Positions 7,988-17,860 of a stretch of DNA of 64,000 nucleotides are shown piece after piece (within the stretch, counting starts at the first letter, position 1; the number at the start of each line of letters is the position of its first letter). The position numbers and the translations under genes are program-made. Under the pieces are notes generated by a model. That model was not told where the DNA came from, did not search any database, and worked only from the letters and a program-made list of their open reading frames with translations. Origin of the DNA: Streptomyces sp. HB132 (GTDB lineage: Bacteria; Actinomycetota; Actinomycetes; Streptomycetales; Streptomycetaceae); assembly GCF_016909575.1 (NCBI RefSeq), contig NZ_JAFBGA010000016.1, positions 1 to 64,000 of the forward strand. The letters are read 5' to 3'.

Positions 7988-8803
7988 GTGGCAGGAGTGG
8001 CACGTCGCCGCCTCGACGCCGAGCTGGTACGCCGCAAGCTCGCCCGCTCGCGCGAGCACGCGAGCCAGCTGATCGCCGCGGGGCGGGTGACCGTCGGCGG
8101 GAACACCGCGACCAAGCCCGCCACCCAGGTCGAGACCAGCGCCGCCGTCGTCGTCGTCAAGGACGACAGCGACCCCGAGTACGTCTCGCGCGGCGGGCAC
8201 AAACTCGCGGGCGCCCTCGCCTCCTTCGTGCCCCTCGGGCTGAAGATCGAGGGCCGACGGGCCCTGGACGCGGGCGCCTCGACCGGTGGCTTCACCGACG
8301 TGCTGCTGCGGGCCGGCGCGGGCCATGTCGTCGCCGTGGACGTCGGCTACGGGCAGCTCGCCTGGTCCCTGCAGTCCGATGAGCGCGTCACCGTCAAGGA
8401 CCGTACCAACGTACGGGAGCTGACGGTGGAGCAGATCGACGGTCGGACGGTGGACCTGGTGGTGGGCGACCTGTCGTTCATCCCGCTCGGCCTGGTGCTG
8501 CCCGCCCTCGCGCGCTGCGCCGCCGTCGACGCCGACCTGGTGCTCATGGTCAAGCCTCAGTTCGAGGTGGGCAAGGAGCGCCTCGGCAGCGGCGGTGTGG
8601 TCCGCAGCCCCGAACTGCGGGCCGAAGCGGTACGGGAGGTGGCGCGCCGGGCCGGGCTGCTGGGCCTCGGCGTCCAGGGTGTCACGGCGAGCCCGCTGCC
8701 GGGCCCGTCGGGAAACGTCGAGTATTTTCTGTGGTTGCGGGCCGGCGCACCTGAGCTGGATCCCGCGGATGTCGACCGTGCAGTGGCGGAGGGGCCCCGT
8801 TGA
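7988..8803 (+). CDS. tlyA: TlyA family rRNA 2'-O-methyltransferase
   Basis: The 271-residue protein has an N-terminal S4 RNA-binding domain (RRLDAELVRRKLARSREHASQLIAAGRVTVGGN, residues 6-40) and a Rossmann methyltransferase fold with the SAM-binding LDAGASTGGFTDVLL near residue 92. The conserved KPQFEVGKERLGSGGVV follows near 190. TlyA methylates 16S and 23S rRNA ribose 2'-OH; loss gives capreomycin resistance in mycobacteria. GTG 7988 was chosen because AGGAG lies upstream. The stop overlaps the TTG start of nadK by 4 nt (TTGA), so tlyA, nadK and probably recN form one transcription unit. Confidence 0.93.
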   Translation: MAGVARRRLDAELVRRKLARSREHASQLIAAGRVTVGGNTATKPATQVETSAAVVVVKDDSDPEYVSRGGHKLAGALASFVPLGLKIEGRRALDAGASTGGFTDVLLRAGAGHVVAVDVGYGQLAWSLQSDERVTVKDRTNVRELTVEQIDGRTVDLVVGDLSFIPLGLVLPALARCAAVDADLVLMVKPQFEVGKERLGSGGVVRSPELRAEAVREVARRAGLLGLGVQGVTASPLPGPSGNVEYFLWLRAGAPELDPADVDRAVAEGPR

Positions 8804-9723
8804 CGACGCATACGGCACAACCAGGGAACGCGGAACGCACCGTCTTCCTGCTCGCGCACACCGGCCGCCCGGCCGCGATCCGCAGCGCCGAGCTCGTCGT
8901 CCAGGGCCTGCTGAAAAGCGGCCTGGGCGTCCGGGTGCTGGCCGTGGAGGCAGCGGACCTGCCGCTGCCGCCGTCCGTCGAGACGGTCACCGACGCGACG
9001 CCCGCGGCCGTGGACGGTTGCGAGCTGCTGATCGTGCTCGGCGGGGACGGGACGCTGCTGCGCGGCGCCGAGATCTCCCGCGCGTCGGGCGTACCGATGC
9101 TCGGCGTCAACCTCGGACGGGTGGGCTTCCTCGCGGAGGCGGAGCGTGACGACCTGGACCGGGTCGTCGACCGGGTCGTCACCCGCGCCTACCAGGTCGA
9201 GGAGCGCATGACGCTCGACGTCCTCGTACACAGCAACGGCGACGTCGTGCACACGGACTGGGCGCTCAACGAGGCCGCGGTCCAGAAGGTCTCGCCCGAG
9301 CGGATGCTCGAGGTCGTCCTGGAGATCGACGGCCGCCCCGTGACCGGCTTCGGCTGCGACGGGATCGTCTGCGCCACCCCGACCGGATCCACCGCGTACG
9401 CCTTCTCGGCGGGCGGCCCCGTCGTCTGGCCGGAGGTCGAGGCGCTGCTCATGGTGCCGATCAGCGCACACGCGCTGTTCGCGAAGCCGCTGGTGACCTC
9501 TCCCGACTCGGTGCTGGCCGTGGAGGTCCAGCCGCACACCCCGCACGGAGTGCTGTGGTGCGACGGGCGCCGGAACGTCGAGCTGCCCGCTGGAGCCAGG
9601 GTGGAGGTGCGGCGCGGAGCGGTGCCCGTACGGCTGGCACGACTGCACCAGGCGTCGTTCACCGACCGTCTGGTGGCCAAGTTCGCGCTGCCCGTACAGG
9701 GCTGGCGGGGCGCTCCGCACTGA
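8800..9723 (+). CDS. nadK: NAD kinase
   Basis: The 307-residue enzyme phosphorylates NAD to NADP using ATP or polyphosphate in the cytoplasm. It has the diagnostic GGDGT motif (IVLGGDGTLLRGAEIS, near residue 80), NLGRVGFLAE near 104 and TPTGSTAYAFSAGGPVV near 190. Length is normal for actinobacterial NAD kinase. The TTG start overlaps the tlyA stop by 4 nt; an unusual start codon, but the overlap and the absence of other starts support it. The NAD link recurs in the pnuC-nadR-nrtR operon at 29.4 kb. Confidence 0.93.
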   Translation: MTTHTAQPGNAERTVFLLAHTGRPAAIRSAELVVQGLLKSGLGVRVLAVEAADLPLPPSVETVTDATPAAVDGCELLIVLGGDGTLLRGAEISRASGVPMLGVNLGRVGFLAEAERDDLDRVVDRVVTRAYQVEERMTLDVLVHSNGDVVHTDWALNEAAVQKVSPERMLEVVLEIDGRPVTGFGCDGIVCATPTGSTAYAFSAGGPVVWPEVEALLMVPISAHALFAKPLVTSPDSVLAVEVQPHTPHGVLWCDGRRNVELPAGARVEVRRGAVPVRLARLHQASFTDRLVAKFALPVQGWRGAPH

Positions 9724-9806
9724 TTCCCCGGACCGCTGCTCACACCCGCGTGGGTGAACCGGTCACCGGGGTCCGTCGCGCGGCGGGCGCCGGACCTCGT
9801 AAGGTC

Positions 9807-11552
9807 ATGTCCGTGTTGGAGGAGATGCGGATACGGTCGCTCGGAGTCATCGACGACGCGGTGGTGGAGCTGTCACCCGGTTTCACCGCGGTGACGGGTG
9901 AGACCGGCGCGGGCAAGACCATGGTCGTCACGAGCCTCGGGCTGCTGCTCGGCGGGCGCGCCGACCCCGCCCTGGTGCGGGTCGGTGCCAAGGCCGCGGT
10001 CGTCGAGGGGCGGATCACGGTGTCCCGGGGCGACGCGGCGGCGGTGCGCGCCGAGGAGGCCGGGGGCGAGATCGAGGACGGGGCGCTGCTCATCAGCCGT
10101 ACCGTCTCGGCCGAGGGGCGCTCCCGCGCGCATCTCGGGGGGAGATCGGTGCCCGTGGGAGTGCTCGCCGAGCTCGCCGACGAACTCGTCGCCGTGCACG
10201 GCCAGACCGACCAGCAGGGACTGCTCAAGCCCGCACGGCAGCGTCAGGCCCTCGACCGGTACGCCGGCGGCGGTGTGGAGGGCCCGCACACCAAGTACGC
10301 GGCGGCCTACCGGCGGCTGCGCGCGGTCGTCACGGAGCTCGACGAGCTGACCACCCGGGCCAGGGAGCGCGCCCAGGAGGCGGACCTGCTGCGCTTCGGC
10401 CTCGACGAGGTCGCCGCCGTGGACCCGCTGCCGGGCGAGGACACCGAACTCGCCGCGGAGGCCGAGCGGCTCGGGCACGCCGAGGCGCTCGCCTCCGCCG
10501 CGGCCCTCGCACACACGGCGCTCGCGGGCGACCCGGAGGACCAGGAGGGCGTGGACGCCACCACGGTGGTCGCCGCCGCCGGACGGTCCCTGGATGCCGT
10601 GCGGGCACACGACCCGGCGCTGGCCACGCTCGCCGACCGGATCGGTGAGATCTCGATCCTGCTCGCCGACGTCGCCGGGGAACTCGCCGGATACGCCGAC
10701 CAGCTGGACGCCGACCCGCTGCGGCTCGCCGCCGTGGAGGAGCGGCGGGCCGCGCTCACCGCGCTCACCCGCAAGTACGGCGAGGACATCACCGCCGTGC
10801 TCGCCTGGGCCGGGGACGGCGCCTCCCGGCTGACGGAGCTGGAGGGGGACGACGACCGCATCGGCGAACTGACGGCGGAACGCGACGCGCTGCGCGCCGA
10901 GCTCTCGGTCCTCGGCCAGGAGCTGACCGACGCGCGGACGGAGGCGGCGGCGCGCTTCGCGGCGGCCGTCACCCAGGAGCTGGCGTCGCTCGCGATGCCG
11001 CACGCCCGGGTCTCCTTCGCCATCGGGCAGACCGAGGCGCCGGACGAGGCGTCCGGCATCGACATCGGGGGCCGGAGCGTGGTCTACGGGCCGTCCGGCG
11101 CCGACGAGGTGGAGCTCCTCCTGGCGCCGCACCCCGGTGCCCAGCCCAGGCCGATCGCCAAGGGCGCCTCGGGCGGTGAGCTGTCCCGGGTGATGCTCGC
11201 CGTCGAAGTGGTCTTCGCGGGCTCCGACCCCGTGCCGACATACCTCTTCGACGAGGTCGACGCCGGTGTCGGCGGCAAGGCGGCCGTCGAGGTCGGCCGG
11301 CGGCTGGCGAAGCTCGCCAGGTCCGCGCAGGTCGTCGTGGTCACCCACCTGCCGCAGGTGGCGGCCTTCGCCGACCGGCAGCTGCTGGTCGAGAAGACCG
11401 TCGACGGATCCGTGACCAGGAGCGGCGTCACGGTCCTGGAGGGCGAGGACCGGGTGCGCGAACTCTCCCGGATGCTCGCCGGGCAGGAGGACTCGGAGAC
11501 CGCCCGGGCCCACGCCGAGGAGCTGCTGGAGGCCGCGCGCGCCGACGGATAG
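9807..11552 (+). CDS. recN: DNA repair protein RecN
   Basis: The 581-residue SMC-like ATPase acts early in double-strand-break repair. Walker A GETGAGKT is near residue 30, a long helical/coiled-coil middle follows, the ABC signature GASGGELSRVMLAVE near 454 and Walker B TYLFDEVDAGVGG near 480; VVVTHLPQVAAFAD is the switch region near 510. All belong to RecN. ATG 9807 was chosen; upstream frame extends into nadK without support. It follows nadK by 83 bp in the same direction, a conserved tlyA-nadK-recN order in actinobacteria. Confidence 0.94.
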   Translation: MSVLEEMRIRSLGVIDDAVVELSPGFTAVTGETGAGKTMVVTSLGLLLGGRADPALVRVGAKAAVVEGRITVSRGDAAAVRAEEAGGEIEDGALLISRTVSAEGRSRAHLGGRSVPVGVLAELADELVAVHGQTDQQGLLKPARQRQALDRYAGGGVEGPHTKYAAAYRRLRAVVTELDELTTRARERAQEADLLRFGLDEVAAVDPLPGEDTELAAEAERLGHAEALASAAALAHTALAGDPEDQEGVDATTVVAAAGRSLDAVRAHDPALATLADRIGEISILLADVAGELAGYADQLDADPLRLAAVEERRAALTALTRKYGEDITAVLAWAGDGASRLTELEGDDDRIGELTAERDALRAELSVLGQELTDARTEAAARFAAAVTQELASLAMPHARVSFAIGQTEAPDEASGIDIGGRSVVYGPSGADEVELLLAPHPGAQPRPIAKGASGGELSRVMLAVEVVFAGSDPVPTYLFDEVDAGVGGKAAVEVGRRLAKLARSAQVVVVTHLPQVAAFADRQLLVEKTVDGSVTRSGVTVLEGEDRVRELSRMLAGQEDSETARAHAEELLEAARADG

Positions 11553-11726
11553 CGGCCGCTGGCGTCAGTTTCGCGCCGCCCGTCTCACTCGTACGGGTGG
11601 GGCGGGCCGTCCCGCTGTCGGTGCGAGGACGGGAACAACGTTTCGTCAGTCCCGGAACAGGCGTACGGACTGGCATCCTTGGCGCTGTACATACCGCCGA
11701 CTCGGGAGCCCCGGGAGCCAATCAAC

Positions 11727-12806
11727 GTGTCACAGCTGCGTACGGTCCAAGTCCTGGGCGGCGGAGCCGGAAGCAGCGCCCGTGTCAGCTCGCTCGCCGC
11801 AGGTCTGGTCGCCAGAGGCGTGCAGGTCACCGTCTGCGCCCCGGCGGGTTCCTGCCGCGCCCACGGCCTGCCCGCGACGGGTGCCCGCTTCGTCGCGGTG
11901 CCCCGGCGCAGCGACCCCGCGGCCGTCGCGGCCCTGCGTACCGCCTGCACCGGGGCCGACATCGTCCACGCCCACGGGCTGCACGCCGCCGTACGGGCGG
12001 GCATCGCGCTCAGCGGGCGGGGCATTCCGCTGGTCGTCACCTGGCACACCCGCGCCCACGCCGGCGGCGCCCGCGGCCGGTTCCTGCGTCTGCTGGAGCG
12101 GCGGGCCGCCCGTGCGGCCGCGGTGGTGCTGGGAACCTCCTGGGAGCTGGTCGACCGGGCCCGCCGCCGGGGTGCCCGGGACGCCCGGCTCGCACCGGCC
12201 GCGATTCCCGCGGGGCGCTTCCCCGGCGCACCCGACGACGGCAAGGCGCGCGCCGAACTGGGAGCCGTCGGAAGGCCGTTGCTGGTGTCGGTGGCTCAGC
12301 ACGGTCACGACGCGCTGCTGGACGCGGCGCGTCAGTGGGGCACGCTCGACCCGGTGCCGCTGCTGGCCGTCGTGGGGGAGGGGCCCCGGTCCGGTGACCT
12401 GCGGCGCCGGATCGCGGAGGAGGGCCTGCCCGTCGTCCTCGCCGGCGGTCCGGACGACATCGGTGACCTCCTCGCCGCTGCCGACATCGCCGTACTGTCC
12501 GGCTGCGGGGAGGGCGGGCCGCTGTTGGCCCGGGAGGCCCTCCGCCTCGGTGTCCCGCTGGTCGCCGCCCGCGCCGACGGGCTCCCCGAACTCGCGGGCG
12601 ACGCGGCCGAGTTCGTTCCGTACGGGGACGCCGATGCGCTGGCCGGCGCCGTCGTACGGCTCCTCGGCGACCCCGGGCGGCGGGAGCGGCTGGCGGACTC
12701 CGGGCGCGCACAGGCCGCGAGCTGGCCCACCGAGGACGAGACGATCGCCCACGTGCTGTCCGTCTACGACGAGTTGGCGCAGCCCCTGGCGGCCGGCCGG
12801 ACGTGA
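11727..12806 (+). CDS. Glycosyltransferase family 4-like protein
   Basis: The 359-residue protein has a GT-B fold pattern: an N-terminal VQVLGGGAGSSARVSSLAAGLVARGVQVTV segment, ADIVHAHGLHAAV, VVTWHTRAHAGG, and a C-terminal donor-binding part PLLAVVGEGPRSGDLRRRIAEEGLPVVLAGG then GEGGPLLAREALRLGVPLVAARADGLPELAG. The Glu-x7-Glu region is only partly kept. Substrate is unknown; cell-envelope glycan work is typical. GTG 11727 was preferred over ATG 11679 because GGGAG precedes it at a suitable distance. Its stop is 4 bp from the end of the convergent PucR regulator gene. Confidence 0.82.
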   Translation: MSQLRTVQVLGGGAGSSARVSSLAAGLVARGVQVTVCAPAGSCRAHGLPATGARFVAVPRRSDPAAVAALRTACTGADIVHAHGLHAAVRAGIALSGRGIPLVVTWHTRAHAGGARGRFLRLLERRAARAAAVVLGTSWELVDRARRRGARDARLAPAAIPAGRFPGAPDDGKARAELGAVGRPLLVSVAQHGHDALLDAARQWGTLDPVPLLAVVGEGPRSGDLRRRIAEEGLPVVLAGGPDDIGDLLAAADIAVLSGCGEGGPLLAREALRLGVPLVAARADGLPELAGDAAEFVPYGDADALAGAVVRLLGDPGRRERLADSGRAQAASWPTEDETIAHVLSVYDELAQPLAAGRT

Positions 12807-12810
12807 GTCC

Positions 12811-14439
12811 TCAGCGGGTGTGACGGCGGGCCCGCAGGGCCAGGCTCAGGGCGAGCACCGACTGCGGGTCGTCCGGATCGGTGCCGAGCAGCTCGCCGAT
12901 GCGCGCCAGCCGGTTGTAGAGCGTCTGCCGGTTCAGGTGCAGCTCACGCGCCGCCTCCGCCTTGCGGCCCGCGTGCGCGACGTACGCCTCCAGGGTCGGC
13001 AGCAGCGCGGGGCGCGAGGTCCGGTCGTGTTCGAGCAGCGGTCCGATCGCCCGATCCACGAAGGACGCCAGGTCCGGATGGTCCCGCAGCCGCCACAGCA
13101 GCAGGTCGATGTCCAGGCGGCGCGCGTCGTACCAGGGGCGTTCCCCGAGCCCCTGCGCGGCCGTCGCCGCCTCCGCCGCGTGCCGCAGCCCAGCGCCCGC
13201 CGCCGTCCAGCCGCCCGCGGCCCCGACCACCACGACGGCCGGCGTACGGTCCCCGGGCCCCTCCAGGCCCGCACGCGCGGCCCCGGCCCGAAGTGCCCCC
13301 GCCACCCGGTCCGCGAGGGCCGCGCGCGTGGTCCCCGGGCGCAGCGCCAGCAACAGCGGAACCCGTCCCTCCACCGGCCGTACCCCCACGAGCACCGGGG
13401 CGCCGACCGCCGCGAGTTCCTCCACCACGGCCCGTGCCAGCAGCGCCCAGCTGCCCGAGGGCGCAGACCCGGGGGCGAGCCGCATCACCACCGGCAGCAG
13501 CGGATCGCCGCCCGGCCTGAACCCGAGCACCCCGGCCTGCGCGGGGGCGTCCCCGGGAGCGATCCGGCCCTCGGCGAGATCCGTGAGGAAGTCACCGCGT
13601 CCCCGCGCCGCGACCTCCTCCTCCTGGCGGGCCTGCATCAGCACGACCGCGAGGATGCCCGCCGCCCGCTCGGCCGCCATCCGGTGGACCGTCACCAGCG
13701 GGCCCGACACCGCGAGCAGGACCAGCCGGGCCCGCACGGAACCGGTCCCGTGCCCGCCTCCCGGAACCTCCACCAGGACGGCGTCGGCCGGGGGAGCCGC
13801 GCGTGCCGCGCGTGCCGCACGCAGGCCCTCCCAGACCTGAAGCGGATCGGCGCCGGCCGGCGCGGTCCCGCTGCCCGCGGCGAACAGCAGCCGGCCGTCG
13901 GGAGTCTCCAGGAAGACCGGGTTCGCGGCGAAGTCCGCCAGGATCCCCAGGACCTGCGGCACCCCGCCGCCGCCCAGTACCGCCTGAGTGCACCGCCGGT
14001 GCACCTCCTCCGCCCGCCGCAGCAGGGCGTAGTGGCCGTTGACGATCTCGGTGTGGATCTCCTCGGTCACCGCCACGAACGGCACCTCGCGGTGCAGCTG
14101 GACGAGCGGCAGCCCCGCCGTCCGCGCCGCGTCCACGATCGCCGCCGGCAGCCGGCTGAAGCGCGGGCCGAGCTCCACGACCAGGGCGGCGATGTCGCGG
14201 TCCGCCAGCCTGCGGACGAAGGCGCGCTGGTCGGCGGGGCGTGACCCGAGGCCGAGCCCCGTCGTGAGCAGCAGTTCCCCGCCCTTGAGGAGGGCGGGGA
14301 GGTTCGGGGCCTCACCCGCGTGCACCCAGCGCACCGTACGGTCCAGGCGTTCCGCGCAGGTCAGCACCTCGGGGAGCCCGCCGCGCAGCCCCGGCAGCTC
14401 CAACGCCCGCCGCACGGTGATCCCGCCCTCTGTCTCCAC
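12811..14439 (-). CDS. PucR-family transcriptional regulator
   Basis: The 542-residue regulator has the N-terminal PucR sensor domain (TVRRALELPGLRGGLPEVL, then LLLTTGLGLG near residue 55), a middle GGDEF-like region, and a C-terminal HTH_30 domain (LEAYVAHAGRKAEAARELHLNRQTLYNRLARIGELLG, residues about 485-522). PucR-type proteins commonly regulate purine or amino-acid catabolism; its target here is unknown. The gene reads toward the glycosyltransferase and away from nothing: the oxidoreductase upstream (14540-15937) is on the same strand 100 bp away and may be co-regulated. Confidence 0.9.
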   Translation of the reverse strand: METEGGITVRRALELPGLRGGLPEVLTCAERLDRTVRWVHAGEAPNLPALLKGGELLLTTGLGLGSRPADQRAFVRRLADRDIAALVVELGPRFSRLPAAIVDAARTAGLPLVQLHREVPFVAVTEEIHTEIVNGHYALLRRAEEVHRRCTQAVLGGGGVPQVLGILADFAANPVFLETPDGRLLFAAGSGTAPAGADPLQVWEGLRAARAARAAPPADAVLVEVPGGGHGTGSVRARLVLLAVSGPLVTVHRMAAERAAGILAVVLMQARQEEEVAARGRGDFLTDLAEGRIAPGDAPAQAGVLGFRPGGDPLLPVVMRLAPGSAPSGSWALLARAVVEELAAVGAPVLVGVRPVEGRVPLLLALRPGTTRAALADRVAGALRAGAARAGLEGPGDRTPAVVVVGAAGGWTAAGAGLRHAAEAATAAQGLGERPWYDARRLDIDLLLWRLRDHPDLASFVDRAIGPLLEHDRTSRPALLPTLEAYVAHAGRKAEAARELHLNRQTLYNRLARIGELLGTDPDDPQSVLALSLALRARRHTR

Positions 14440-14539
14440 CGGATCCCGCCTCGTGCTTCCACTCGTGCGCCCGCGCGCCCGTCCCGTCGAGGGGCGCGAA
14501 CGGCCCCGGTCAGGAAGCTACCCGGCCCGCCGGACCCCG

Positions 14540-15937
14540 TCACACCATGGCCACCGCCGGCTTGACGTTGTGATTGAGGTGGAACACGTTGTCCGGGTCG
14601 AACCGGGCCTTCACGCGCGACAGTCGCTCGTAGGCGTCCTCGCCGAACCCTGCCATGACCCGCTCCTGCCCTTCCCGGCCGATGAAGTTGAGGTACACGG
14701 CGCCGTTCGCCCACGGCATCATCGCGGAGCGCACCCCGCGCACCCACTGCCTGACCCGTTCGTCGTCCGCCTCGCTCTCCCAGACGCCGAAGGGGTGCAC
14801 GGCCCAGGGGGAGGAGCGCCAGGGCAGCGGATAGTCGGCCGGCCCCCGCGCCACCGCGCCGCCCATGGGGAACAGCACATGCTGTGTGTTCGTGGGCACG
14901 GGCAGAGTGCCGGCGCTCCCGCAGAAGGCCGCCACCGCCTCGTCGGGGAAACCGTTCAGGTACTCGGCCGACCAGTGGTTCCGCATGCCCGGCGGGTCGT
15001 CGAGCAGGCACTGCAGGTCCGCGTAGGGAATCGTGTCGACGACCTCCGCCTCGGACTTCAGCGCCAGCAGAGGCGCCGCCACGTCACGGGCCTGCGCCTC
15101 CGTGCCGGCGAAGGTGATCAGGGCCGCGCACACGAGGTGGCCCACCAGCGCCTCGGGCACCCACTCCTCGGGCGGCCCGGTGATGTAGATGCAGGCGCCG
15201 CCCGCCTCGTCGGGGGCGCGCTCCATCACATCGCGGTACGTCCCGACCACTTCGGGGCCGTCCTCCGGGCGGAAGAGCAGCATCACCATGCTCATCGCCG
15301 GCAGGTCGTGGAGCCGCAGCGTCAGCGAGGTGACCACGCCGAAATTGCCGCCGCCGCCGTGCAGGGCCCAGAAGAGCTCGGGGTTCTCGTCGGCGCTCGC
15401 ACGCACGGTGCCGCCGTCCGCGGTCACCACGTCGGCGGCCAGCAGATTGTCGCAGGCCAGCCCGAACTTGCGCTCCAGCCACCCCGAGCCGCCGCCCAGG
15501 GTGAAGCCTCCGACACCGGTGGTGGAGACCCGCCCGCCCGTGGTGGCCAGGGAATGCGGCTGGGTCGCCCGGTCCAGGTCGCTCATCACGGCACCGCCGC
15601 CGACGCGGACCGACCGGGCGTCCCGGTCGACGTCCACCCCGCTCATCCTGCGCAGGTCGATCACCAGGCCCCCCTCGCTCAGGGCCATGCCCGCGACGCT
15701 GTGACCGCCCCCGCGCACCGCGACCTCCAGTTCCCGGTCACGGGCGAGGGCGAGCGCCCGCGCGACGTCCGCCCGGGTGGCGCACTGCGCCACCACCGCG
15801 GGTCTGCGGTCGATCATGCCGTTGAAGACGGTACGGGCCTCGTCGTAGCCCGGGTCGCCGGGAGCGTGGACCTCACCGGCGAAATCGGAGCGGAGGCCGG
15901 TCAGAGCGGCATCCGGGAGAGACGTTCGGGGCGTCAT
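14540..15937 (-). CDS. FAD-linked oxidoreductase, berberine-bridge-enzyme type
   Basis: The 465-residue flavoprotein has a PCMH FAD-binding domain: VAVRGGGHSVAG near residue 75, where the His of GGGHS is the usual covalent FAD attachment site, and LGGGSGWLERKFGLACDNL near 150. The C-terminal BBE motif NGAVYLNFIGREG...RVKARFDPDNVFHLNHNVKP is complete. A second covalent Cys is not in the usual GxC position (LACDNL has a Cys close by, not tested). It oxidises an unknown substrate. Start 15937 has AAGGGGG upstream; the frame to 15997 lacks one. Confidence 0.9.
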   Translation of the reverse strand: MTPRTSLPDAALTGLRSDFAGEVHAPGDPGYDEARTVFNGMIDRRPAVVAQCATRADVARALALARDRELEVAVRGGGHSVAGMALSEGGLVIDLRRMSGVDVDRDARSVRVGGGAVMSDLDRATQPHSLATTGGRVSTTGVGGFTLGGGSGWLERKFGLACDNLLAADVVTADGGTVRASADENPELFWALHGGGGNFGVVTSLTLRLHDLPAMSMVMLLFRPEDGPEVVGTYRDVMERAPDEAGGACIYITGPPEEWVPEALVGHLVCAALITFAGTEAQARDVAAPLLALKSEAEVVDTIPYADLQCLLDDPPGMRNHWSAEYLNGFPDEAVAAFCGSAGTLPVPTNTQHVLFPMGGAVARGPADYPLPWRSSPWAVHPFGVWESEADDERVRQWVRGVRSAMMPWANGAVYLNFIGREGQERVMAGFGEDAYERLSRVKARFDPDNVFHLNHNVKPAVAMV

Positions 15938-16033
15938 GCTGTGCCCCCTTCGCAGGGCGTGACAGGACTCTTCCATCGTAGGTCCGGCCGTGGACATCGG
16001 CCGTTCCGCAGAGCCCTGTCACGTCCTCACGGA

Positions 16034-17860
16034 TCAGCCTGCGTACGCCCCGCTGGCCGTCAGCCGCAGTGCCGTGTCGATCAGCGGCACGTGGCTGAAC
16101 GCCTGCGGGAAGTTACCCACCTGGCGCTGGAGCCTCGAGTCCCACTCCTCGGCCAGCAGACCGAGGTCGTTGCGGAGGGACAGCAGCTTCTCGAAGAGCC
16201 GACGGGCCTCGTCGACCCGGCCGATCATCGCCAGGTCGTCCGCCAGCCAGAACGAGCAGGCCAGGAATGCGCCCTCGTCACCCTCCAGGCCGTCGACGCC
16301 CGCGTCGTCGCCCTCGGTGGGATAGCGCAGGACGAACCCGTCCTCCGTGGACAGCTCCCGCTGGATCGCCTCGATCGTGCCGATGACGCGCTTGTCGTCG
16401 GGCGGCAGGAAGCCCATCTGCGGGATCAGCAGCAGGGACGCGTCCAGTTCCTTCGACCCGTAGGACTGGGTGAAGGTGTTGCGCTCCGGGTCGTAGCCCC
16501 GCTCGCAGACGTCACGGTGGATGTCGTCCCGGAGCTGGTACCAGCGCTCCAGAGGGCCCTCCGCGTCGCCCGACTCGATCAGCTTGATGGTGCGGTCCAC
16601 CGCGACCCAGGCCATCACCTTGGAGTGCACGAAGTGCCGGCGCGGCCCGCGTACCTCCCAGATGCCCTCGTCCGGCTCCTCCCAGTGCTTCTCCAGGTAC
16701 TCGATCAGCTTGAGCTGGAGGCCCATCGCGTAGTCGTTGCGGGTGAGGCCCGTCATGTGCGCGAGGTGCAGCGCCTCGGTGACCTCGCCGTACACGTCGA
16801 GCTGGAGCTGGTTCGCCGCGCCGTTGCCGACCCGGACGGGGCTCGAGTTCTCGTAGCCGGGCAGCCAGTCCAGCTCCGCCTCGCCGAGCTCCCGCTCTCC
16901 CGCGATGCCGTACATGATCTGCAGGTTCTCCGGGTCGCCCGCGACGGCCCGCAGCAGCCACTCGCGCCAGGCGCGGGCCTCCTCGCGGTACCCGGTGCGC
17001 AGCAGGGAGGAGAGCGTGATCGCCGCGTCCCGCAGCCAGGTGTAGCGGTAGTCCCAGTTCCGCGAGCCGCCGATGTCCTCGGGCAGGGAGGTGGTCGGGG
17101 CCGCCACGATGCCGCCGGTCGGCGCGTAGGTGAGCGCCTTCAGCGTGATCAGCGAGCGGACGACGGCCTCCCGGTAGGGGCCGTGGTACGTGCACTGGTC
17201 GACCCACTCGCGCCAGAAGTTCTCGGTCGCCTCCAGGGACGACTCGGGTTCCGGCACACCGGGCGGCTCGTGGTGCGAGGGCTGCCAGCTGATGGTGAAC
17301 GCGATCCGGTCGCCGGGGGACACGGTGAAGTCGGAGTACGTGGTCAGGTTCTGGCCGTACGTCTCCGCCTCCGTGTCCAGCCACACCGAGTCGGGGCCCG
17401 CGACCGCGACCGTACGGCCGTCGACCTTGTGCACCCAGGGAGTGACCCGTCCGTAGCTGAAACGCATCCGGAGTTCGGAGCGCATCGGGACCCGCCCGCT
17501 CACGCCCTCCACGATGCGGATGAGCTGGGGGGCACCGTCACGCGGCGGCATGAAATCGGTCACACGGACCGTGCCCCGGGCGGTGTCCCACTCCGATTCC
17601 AGGACGAGCGAGTCGCCGCGGTAGCGGCGCCGGTCCGCCGACGGGGGCTCGGCCCCCTCGGGACGGGCGGGTCCCAGCCGCCAGAAACCGTTCTCCTCGG
17701 TCCCGAGAAGTCCGGCGAAAATCGCGTGGGAATCGAAGCGTGGGAGGCACAGCCAGTCCGCTGTGCCGTCCCGGCAGACCAGGGCTGCGGTCTGCATGTC
17801 TCCGATGAGTGCGTAATCCTCGATGCGCCCGGCCACGTGCGTCTCCAGTCGAACGGCCAT
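16034..17860 (-). CDS. Glycoside hydrolase family 15 protein (glucoamylase/trehalase type)
   Basis: The 608-residue protein starts with the family hallmark RIEDYALIGDMQTAALVCRDGTADWLCLPRFDS, has an N-terminal beta-sandwich, and an (alpha/alpha)6 barrel with GGSRNWDYRYTWLRDAA near residue 266 and a C-terminal EEWDSRLQRQVGNFPQAFSHVPLI. This subgroup in actinobacteria includes trehalases and glucan hydrolases that act on alpha-glucosidic bonds. No signal peptide is visible, so it is probably cytoplasmic and concerned with storage sugar turnover. It diverges from the pyrG promoter region. Confidence 0.92.
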   Translation of the reverse strand: MAVRLETHVAGRIEDYALIGDMQTAALVCRDGTADWLCLPRFDSHAIFAGLLGTEENGFWRLGPARPEGAEPPSADRRRYRGDSLVLESEWDTARGTVRVTDFMPPRDGAPQLIRIVEGVSGRVPMRSELRMRFSYGRVTPWVHKVDGRTVAVAGPDSVWLDTEAETYGQNLTTYSDFTVSPGDRIAFTISWQPSHHEPPGVPEPESSLEATENFWREWVDQCTYHGPYREAVVRSLITLKALTYAPTGGIVAAPTTSLPEDIGGSRNWDYRYTWLRDAAITLSSLLRTGYREEARAWREWLLRAVAGDPENLQIMYGIAGERELGEAELDWLPGYENSSPVRVGNGAANQLQLDVYGEVTEALHLAHMTGLTRNDYAMGLQLKLIEYLEKHWEEPDEGIWEVRGPRRHFVHSKVMAWVAVDRTIKLIESGDAEGPLERWYQLRDDIHRDVCERGYDPERNTFTQSYGSKELDASLLLIPQMGFLPPDDKRVIGTIEAIQRELSTEDGFVLRYPTEGDDAGVDGLEGDEGAFLACSFWLADDLAMIGRVDEARRLFEKLLSLRNDLGLLAEEWDSRLQRQVGNFPQAFSHVPLIDTALRLTASGAYAG